Source: Anoxybacillus sp050480245 | Lineage (GTDB): Bacteria; Bacillota; Bacilli; Bacillales; Anoxybacillaceae | DNA length: 64,000 nt | Assembly: GCA_050480245.1 (NCBI GenBank) | Contig: JBCNEQ010000051.1 | Strand: one strand, 5' to 3' | Part shown: piece by piece, positions 59,185 to 64,000 of the stretch | How positions within the stretch are numbered: the stretch's first letter is position 1 | Layout of the letters: the number at the start of each line of letters is the position of its first letter | Translations under genes and position numbers: made by a program | The notes under the pieces: generated by a model | Database searches by the model: none | What the model was told of the DNA's origin: nothing | Seen by the model: the letters and a program-made list of their open reading frames with translations, nothing else

Positions 59185-60573
59185 ATGGGCGTGGAGTTAA
59201 CAGCGTTACATTGGATTTACGTCTCGTTTATTTGTATCATTATCGCATTAATGATTTGGCGTAAAGATACATCTTTAGCTTGTATGGTAGGCATTTTTTT
59301 GTTAGCGATTACAGCGACAGGATCTTTACCGCTCTCTATTAGCACCATTTTTAAAAGTTTTGTTTACGCGATCACAGAACTTCTTCCGACTATTCTTGTC
59401 ATATCGATTATTGTATCCATGAGTAAGTTACTGACGATTACCGGAATGAATGAAGTGATGATTGCGCCGTTTGCGAAATTCATTCGGACACCAACGCTAG
59501 CTTATTGGACGATAGGAATATTAATGATGATGATTTCTTGGTTTTTTTGGCCGTCGCCTGCGGTGGCATTGCTTGGAGCAGTATTATTACCGGTTGCTGT
59601 TCGTGTCGGATTGCCTGCATTAGGTGTAGCGATGGCGATGAATTTATTCGGCCACGGCATTGCGCTATCAGGTGATTTTATTATTCAAGGGGCTCCGAAA
59701 TTAACAGCAGATGCAGCTGGTATTCCGGTGTCTGAAGTCATCTCAGCAAGCATTCCGCTCGTCTTTGTTATGGGGATTGTCACTGTTACAACCGCATTTT
59801 TCTTGTTGCGTCGCGACATGAAAAAAGGCAACATTCCACAAGGTGAGGCGGTTGCGATCGAGGCAAATGAAGTACAGTCTCACTTATTAACGAAACGGAT
59901 GAAAGTGATATTTGCCTTCCTTATTCCGATCTTATTTGGGTTAGACGTTGTAGCTATGTATTATTTTCAATTGCAAGGCGGAGATGCAACCGCATTAATT
60001 GGAGGAACAGCGATTTTTATTTTATCTCTTTTATCATTAGTTGCATACAAAAAGAACAGCTTAGAACAAATTACAGACTTATTCATTCAAGGATTCCAAT
60101 TCGGTTTTAAAGTGTTCGGTCCGGTTATTCCGATTGCGGCGTTCTTTTATTTAGGAGATTCGGGATTCCAAGCGATTATTGGAGAGTTTTTACCAAAACA
60201 ATCGCATGGCATTGTCAATGATTTAGGTGTTGCTCTATCTAGTGTTGTTCCATTAAGCAAAGAAGTAGGAGCAGTTACGTTAGCGGGAGTAGGGGCAATT
60301 ACTGGATTGGACGGTTCAGGCTTTTCAGGTATTTCGCTCGTCGGTTCCATTGCGAATTTGTTTGCAACCGCAATTGGCACAGGCCTAGCCACGTTAACAG
60401 CACTCGGTCAAATTGCTGCCATTTGGGTTGGGGGAGGAACGTTAGTACCTTGGGCCCTCATTCCAGCAGCTGCGATTTGTGGTGTTAGCCCATTTGAGTT
60501 AGCGAGACGAAATGTTGTGCCGGTTATTACAGGATTGATTGTCACGACAATTGTCGCCATGTTTCTTATTTAA
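59185..60573 (+). CDS. Putative permease of the ion-transporter/GntP-like type
   Basis: A 462-residue membrane protein with about twelve spans and no obvious soluble domain. Re-entrant-like, glycine- and proline-rich segments occur in both halves: MISWFFWPSPAVALLGAVLLPVAVRVG and GHGIALSGDFIIQGAPKLTADAAG, then SSVVPLSKEVGAVTLAGVGAITGLDGSGFSGISLVGS. The pattern suggests an organic-anion or gluconate-type transporter. I cannot assign a substrate. ATG 59185 has AGGGGAAGAGG upstream. It is monocistronic with its own terminator. Confidence 0.72.
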   Translation: MGVELTALHWIYVSFICIIIALMIWRKDTSLACMVGIFLLAITATGSLPLSISTIFKSFVYAITELLPTILVISIIVSMSKLLTITGMNEVMIAPFAKFIRTPTLAYWTIGILMMMISWFFWPSPAVALLGAVLLPVAVRVGLPALGVAMAMNLFGHGIALSGDFIIQGAPKLTADAAGIPVSEVISASIPLVFVMGIVTVTTAFFLLRRDMKKGNIPQGEAVAIEANEVQSHLLTKRMKVIFAFLIPILFGLDVVAMYYFQLQGGDATALIGGTAIFILSLLSLVAYKKNSLEQITDLFIQGFQFGFKVFGPVIPIAAFFYLGDSGFQAIIGEFLPKQSHGIVNDLGVALSSVVPLSKEVGAVTLAGVGAITGLDGSGFSGISLVGSIANLFATAIGTGLATLTALGQIAAIWVGGGTLVPWALIPAAAICGVSPFELARRNVVPVITGLIVTTIVAMFLI

Positions 60574-60579
60574 TTCAAG

Positions 60580-60610
60580 AGAGTGTCTCTATGGAGGCAC
60601 TCTTTTTTTA
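60580..60610 (+). terminator. Terminator after the permease gene
   Basis: AGAGTG-T-CTC pairs with GAG-G-CACTCT, followed by seven T. Confidence 0.82.
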
Positions 60611-60627
60611 TGTTATAAAACATAACA
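60611..60627 (+). promoter_or_regulatory. TnrA/GlnR box 1 of amt
   Basis: TGTTATAAAACATAACA is a near-perfect palindrome fitting the TnrA/GlnR consensus TGTNANAWWWTNTNACA (TGTTA-N7-TAACA). It lies about 70 bases upstream of the predicted transcription start, where an activator could bind. Confidence 0.72.
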
Positions 60628-60655
60628 TAAAAATAAAAAAATTTTCGAAAAACTG

Positions 60656-60685
60656 TTGCATTTCCCTTTGGTTATGTAATATATT
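60656..60685 (+). promoter_or_regulatory. Probable promoter of the amt operon
   Basis: TTGCAT (60656-60661) and TATATT (60680-60685) are separated by 18 bases and lie between the two TnrA/GlnR boxes. Confidence 0.5.
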
Positions 60686-60696
60686 ATAACCATAAA

Positions 60697-60713
60697 TGTT
60701 ATAAAAAATAACA
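60697..60713 (+). promoter_or_regulatory. TnrA/GlnR box 2 of amt
   Basis: TGTTATAAAAAATAACA again has TGTTA-N7-TAACA. It falls just after the predicted start of transcription, where a repressor such as GlnR would block initiation. Confidence 0.7.
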
Positions 60714-60729
60714 TAAGGGAGAGATGAGA

Positions 60730-62040
60730 ATGAATGAGGCACAGTTGAGTTTGGCGCTTGATTCACTTTGGGTTATGTTAGGAGCGATTTTAGTCATTGG
60801 AATGCAAGTCGGATTTGCTTTGTTAGAAGCAGGTTCGACGCGAATGAAAAATGCTGGTCATGTTGCAGGAAAGCAAATATTAAGTTTTGCGATCGCTTCG
60901 CTTGCATTTTGGGCTGTAGGTTTTGCTATTACATTTGGGAAAGGAAACGGATTCGTTGGGACAGAAGGATGGTTTTTAAAGGAAGGAAAAGAGACGTTTT
61001 CTTCTCTTTCGTGGGCAAATGTGCCACTTGAACTGAAATTTTTATTCCAACTTGCTTTTGTCGGTGTCTCTTTAGCGATTGCATGGGGAGGATTCGCTGA
61101 GCGTGCAAAACTATCTGTTTACTTCATTTTTGGAACGATTTTCACGATCGCCATTTATCCAGTCATCGGTCATTGGGTATGGGGAGGCGGTTGGCTTGGA
61201 GAAATGGGCATGCAAGATTTCGCAGGTTCGACGGTCGTTCATTTACAAGGTGCAATTGCTGCGCTCATTGCAACGATGTTATTAGGACCAAGAATTGGAA
61301 AGTTTAATAAAGACGGGACACCAAATCATATTCCAGGGCATAACCAAGTATATACGGTCATCGGTGGTTTCGTATTATGGGTTGGTTGGTTTGGATTTAA
61401 TGCAGGAAGTACGATGGGGACAGCAGATGGATTTTTCGGTTATGTAGCGTTAACGACAAATATTGCAGCAGCTGCTGGAGCAATTGCTTCAATTTTGACA
61501 GCAAAGTGGCTTGTTGGAAAAGCGGATATTCCAGCGATGGTTAACGGTGTATTAGCGGCGCTTGTTGCCATTACAGCGGCATGCGCGTTTGTCGAACCGT
61601 GGGCAGCTGCAGTCATTGGCGCTGTAGCTGGATCATTTACATTTTGGACGTCTGTATATTTTGAACGAAAAGGCATTGACGATCCGATTTACGCATTTTC
61701 TGTTCACGGAATTGCTGGCATTGTGGGCACCATTTCCACTGGCTTTTTCGCCTCGCCACGTTTAGTAGAAGTCACAGGAATTGGAAAACCGGGATTGTTT
61801 TATGGTGGAGGGGTTGATCAGCTCATCGTTCAAACAGTCGGTGTTTTAGGTGCAGCAATATATGTAGCGATTGTTTCGTTTATTGTTTTATATACTTTAA
61901 AAAAGACGATCGGGTTACGGGTGACGCCTGAACAAGAAATTTCTGGACTTGATATTAGTGAACATGGTTCGTACGGATATCCTGAACAATTAGATCCAGC
62001 TTATCAACAAACGACAACAGTCGTTTCATCTCGTTCGTGA
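60730..62040 (+). CDS. amt: Ammonium transporter
   Basis: A 436-residue Amt/MEP/Rh channel with eleven expected spans, moving ammonium into the cell when nitrogen is scarce. Conserved parts include ALLEAGSTRMKNAGHVAGKQI, the periplasmic gate region, the twin pore histidines in STVVHLQGAIAAL and FSVHGIAGIVGTI, and GWFGFNAGST. ATG 60724 and ATG 60730 are both possible; the second has better spacing from GGGAG. It lies behind two TnrA/GlnR boxes. Unlike most bacterial amt genes it is not followed by glnK but by a GlnD-like nucleotidyltransferase and an exonuclease. Confidence 0.95.
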   Translation: MNEAQLSLALDSLWVMLGAILVIGMQVGFALLEAGSTRMKNAGHVAGKQILSFAIASLAFWAVGFAITFGKGNGFVGTEGWFLKEGKETFSSLSWANVPLELKFLFQLAFVGVSLAIAWGGFAERAKLSVYFIFGTIFTIAIYPVIGHWVWGGGWLGEMGMQDFAGSTVVHLQGAIAALIATMLLGPRIGKFNKDGTPNHIPGHNQVYTVIGGFVLWVGWFGFNAGSTMGTADGFFGYVALTTNIAAAAGAIASILTAKWLVGKADIPAMVNGVLAALVAITAACAFVEPWAAAVIGAVAGSFTFWTSVYFERKGIDDPIYAFSVHGIAGIVGTISTGFFASPRLVEVTGIGKPGLFYGGGVDQLIVQTVGVLGAAIYVAIVSFIVLYTLKKTIGLRVTPEQEISGLDISEHGSYGYPEQLDPAYQQTTTVVSSRS

Positions 62041-62056
62041 TGAAGATGGTGATGTC

Positions 62057-63088
62057 ATGAATGATTTTGAAACAATCATTGTTCGGGCGGAACAATGTAA
62101 CGATATGTCAGAACTTAAGCAACTTCACGATGAAGTTGCTTTTCTCCTCTCTCCGTTTTCATTCCCTTTTCATCGTATGTTTGATATATACAATGCACTT
62201 TATGTGTGCCACGATGCACTTATGAAAAAAGCGTTGTTATTAGCGGAACGAGAGGTTGATCGAAGGGGAATTGGCAAAAAGCCTTCATCTTTTTGTTGGT
62301 TCGTTATGGGAAGTAGCGGGCGAAAGGAATCGACGATTTGGACAGATCAGGATAACGGGATGATTTTCTCTTGTTTCAGTAATGAAAAAGAGGATTGTTA
62401 TGCATATATGCGTGAGTATGCACGCATGGGGGTTCTTTTTTTAAACGAAATCGGTTATCCATATTGTACAGGGCATGTGATGGCAACAAATAAAAGATGG
62501 CTAAAGGAAGCAGATGATTGGGAAGGGCAAATCGACAAATATGTACAAAATGAGCATATAGATGATATTCGTTATTTGTCTATGTTGGTTGATATGCGTC
62601 CGATTTATGGCGAGTATTCATTAGTTACTCAACTGAAAGAAACGTTGTATAAAAAAATAGCAACAACCTTTTCTTTGCGTGACCGGATGATTGACAGCAT
62701 TCGTATTCCTTTTGTTCCCATCGGTCCTTTTGGTCGCGTGTACGTAGAACGATGGGGAGAAAAAAGTGGGATGATTGATATAAAGCAAGGGGGATATGTT
62801 CAGCTAAGTCATGCGTTAAAATGGATAGCAGTTCGAGAACAATTTGTTGATTCAAATTCCACGTTTGAGCGATTGACGTGTTGGTACGCTAAAAACGGTT
62901 GTTCACAACGGTTATTTGAACGGATAGAAGAAGCGATTCAAACGTTTTTATATTTTCGTTTACGTTGTTCGCTTGAAGGAACGGATTATTTGTCCATGCA
63001 ACATTTATCGCAAGAGGAAAAGCAGCGATTAAAAAAAGCGATGATAGTGGCGAAAAAAATGCAGCGTCGTGCAAGAAAGTGGGTGTAA
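62057..63088 (+). CDS. DUF294 (GlnD-like) putative nucleotidyltransferase
   Basis: A 343-residue cytoplasmic protein. The nucleotidyltransferase core is MGSSGRKESTIWTDQDNGMIF (G85-S-S-G-R-K-E91 and D97-Q-D99-N), the same G-S..R.E..TDQDN pattern as GlnD uridylyltransferase and DUF294 proteins. A C-terminal helical domain (YVQLSHALKWIAVREQFVDS ... LSQEEKQRLKKAMIVAKKMQ) matches the DUF294 substrate-binding part. CBS domains, often fused to DUF294 elsewhere, are absent. ATG 62057 is 17 bases after amt with GATGGTGATGTC upstream, so it is in the amt operon. The target could be a protein or nucleotide; nothing here identifies it. Confidence 0.8.
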   Translation: MNDFETIIVRAEQCNDMSELKQLHDEVAFLLSPFSFPFHRMFDIYNALYVCHDALMKKALLLAEREVDRRGIGKKPSSFCWFVMGSSGRKESTIWTDQDNGMIFSCFSNEKEDCYAYMREYARMGVLFLNEIGYPYCTGHVMATNKRWLKEADDWEGQIDKYVQNEHIDDIRYLSMLVDMRPIYGEYSLVTQLKETLYKKIATTFSLRDRMIDSIRIPFVPIGPFGRVYVERWGEKSGMIDIKQGGYVQLSHALKWIAVREQFVDSNSTFERLTCWYAKNGCSQRLFERIEEAIQTFLYFRLRCSLEGTDYLSMQHLSQEEKQRLKKAMIVAKKMQRRARKWV

Positions 63089-63091
63089 TCG

Positions 63092-63811
63092 GTGGAGCGG
63101 TCGTTTCACTGGCTGAATCGTTTATTATCGCTTGGACTGCGGAGCGATCAAGCAACTGCAATTGGTTCAGCTTTTCAGCAAGAAGTATGGATCCGAAAAA
63201 TGATGAAAGAAGCAAGAAAACAAACGTATTCCCTCGAAACACCACTTTCTGATGTAATATTTATTTTGTTAGATACAGAGACGACAGGTTTTTCTCCGCA
63301 AAGAGGAGACGAAATTTTTTCACTTGCTGCTTTAAAAACAAAAAAGGGCGAATCGCTTGATTTATATTGTTCCGACTTCCGGCCAAAACGCCGTATTCCA
63401 GAACATGTTGTTGCGCTCACGGGGATAACAAATGACGATGTCGCATGTGCTCCGTTACTAGAGGAGGAAATTCATCATATTCTTTCCTTTTTGAACCATA
63501 GTATTTTACTCGGCTATCATATTCAGCATGATGTAGCGTTTTTAAATGAATTTTTATCGCGCAACTATCGTACAGTTTTACAACAAACAGCAATAGAAAT
63601 GAGAAAAATCATGGAATGCATATATCACGATTCATTTCCGACGCTCGATGATGCTCTTTCATTTTATCATCTCACTCCGATTGACCGCCATACAGCAAAA
63701 GGGGACGTCATGAGTTTATTTGAAATTTGGAAGCGAGTTTTTACAGAGTTGCAACAGTTACAAATTGATACGTTGCATGACTTATATGCGTTACTTAGTC
63801 AACGTTCGTAA
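63092..63811 (+). CDS. DEDDh 3'-5' exonuclease (DnaQ/PolC-epsilon-like)
   Basis: A 239-residue exonuclease of the DEDDh class. The catalytic set is complete: D61 and E63 in ILLDTETTGFSPQRGDEIFSL, D147 in GYHIQHDVAFLNEF, and H200 and D205 in HTAKGDVMSLFEIW. The PxHVVALTGITNDDV segment is typical of DnaQ-like proofreading domains. A 50-residue N-terminal extension precedes it. It starts at GTG 63092, three bases after the DUF294 gene, so the two are tightly coupled. DUF294 and DnaQ-like genes also neighbour each other in other bacteria as I recall, next to acetate-permease genes. Confidence 0.83.
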   Translation: MERSFHWLNRLLSLGLRSDQATAIGSAFQQEVWIRKMMKEARKQTYSLETPLSDVIFILLDTETTGFSPQRGDEIFSLAALKTKKGESLDLYCSDFRPKRRIPEHVVALTGITNDDVACAPLLEEEIHHILSFLNHSILLGYHIQHDVAFLNEFLSRNYRTVLQQTAIEMRKIMECIYHDSFPTLDDALSFYHLTPIDRHTAKGDVMSLFEIWKRVFTELQQLQIDTLHDLYALLSQRS

Positions 63812-63832
63812 ACGAATGTTGACTTTTTTTTA
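63797..63832 (+). terminator. Terminator spanning the exonuclease stop codon
   Basis: AGTCAAC-G-TTCG pairs with CGAA-T-GTTGACT, followed by seven further T. The TAA is in the loop. It ends the amt operon. Confidence 0.85.
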
Positions 63833-63859
63833 CGAAAAATTATACAATTTCATTAACTT

Positions 63860-63879
63860 ATATGAATACATATTCATAT
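63860..63879 (+). promoter_or_regulatory. ArsR/CzrA-type operator
   Basis: ATATGAAT-ACAT-ATTCATAT is a perfect inverted repeat with the ATGAA/TTCAT halves typical of ArsR/SmtB and CzrA operators, 20 bases before the regulator gene, which fits autoregulation. Confidence 0.7.
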
Positions 63880-63898
63880 ATTGAAAGAGGGAGATTGT

Positions 63899-64000
63899 AT
63901 GGAACAGCAATATGAACCGTTAGATGAAGAAACACTTTTTATCGTATCGCAAACGTTTAAAGCGTTAAGCGACCCAACGCGTATTCGTATTTTACATTTA
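63899..64000 (+). CDS. ArsR/SmtB-family metal-sensing regulator (partial)
   Basis: ATG 63899, after AAAGAGGGAGATTGT, opens MEQQYEPLDEETLFIVSQTF and the conserved KALSDPTRIRILHL segment, then runs off the window end at residue 34. This is the first part of the winged helix of ArsR-family repressors; the form is most like CzrA (zinc/cobalt). A metal exporter gene would be expected beyond the window. Confidence 0.88.
   Translation, partial: MEQQYEPLDEETLFIVSQTFKALSDPTRIRILHL

Noticed and set aside
1..64000. Search for rRNA, tRNA, prophage, restriction-modification or CRISPR loci
   Set aside because: No cloverleaf-like run with CCA-type ends, no phage structural genes, methylase motifs or spaced direct repeats were noticed by reading; a tRNA scan was not possible.

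Overview
The window reads as chromosomal DNA of a moderately thermophilic, low-to-mid GC Bacillaceae, most like the Anoxybacillus/Geobacillus group. The grounds are strong AGGAGG-type ribosome sites with frequent GTG/TTG starts, a proline T-box, orthologues of Bacillus gltC-gltA-gltB, ilvD, proBA, ypcP, xpaC-yaaN and yheI-yheH, and a cydA-cydB-cydS bd oxidase whose 33-residue CydS is typical of Geobacillus. No rRNA, tRNA, CRISPR array or prophage was seen. Species assignment is inference from remembered families, not from a search.

Layout. 0-7 kb: katG with PerR/Fur-like boxes, uppP, a sugar O-acetyltransferase, a radical SAM/SPASM protein, a broken aldo/keto reductase and a polysaccharide deacetylase. 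7.2-8.6 kb: an IS256-family element with a frameshifted transposase. 8.7-12.1 kb: a visibly more GC-rich block with a spoVR remnant and a bd oxidase operon behind a Rex/FNR-type palindrome; the operon encodes two tiny membrane peptides, CydS and an unassigned 30-residue peptide. 12.2-21.5 kb: a Cache-domain protein, gltC divergent from gltAB, and ilvD. 21.7-23.2 kb: an AT-rich patchwork of gene scraps. 23.2-31.5 kb: ypcP, proBA with its T-box, an ABC-2 exporter, a lipoprotein and a FapA-like protein. 31.6-33.5 kb: more gene wreckage and a haemolysin III-type protein. 33.5-40.5 kb: a YjiH-type membrane protein, an amino-acid exchanger and the mntABCD uptake operon with MntR-like boxes. 40.7-50.3 kb: MFS and DMT transporters, a TcaA-like protein, xpaC-yaaN, rhodanese genes with a CsoR/CstR-like operator, menC and a DUF1450 protein. 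50.3-53.2 kb: four truncated genes. 53.3-64 kb: the YheI/YheH ABC exporter, an MBL hydrolase, an endonuclease I-like nuclease, a permease, an ammonium transporter operon and the start of an ArsR-family gene.

Two themes stand out. First, nitrogen metabolism recurs: gltAB, proBA, ilvD, and an amt gene carrying two TnrA/GlnR boxes. The amt gene is followed not by glnK but by a GlnD-like DUF294 nucleotidyltransferase and a DEDDh exonuclease. I consider this amt-nucleotidyltransferase-exonuclease unit the best candidate for a poorly described system. Second, gene decay is heavy: at least ten genes are truncated, frameshifted or carry nonsense codons, including two probable sporulation genes (spoVR and a CotS-type gene).
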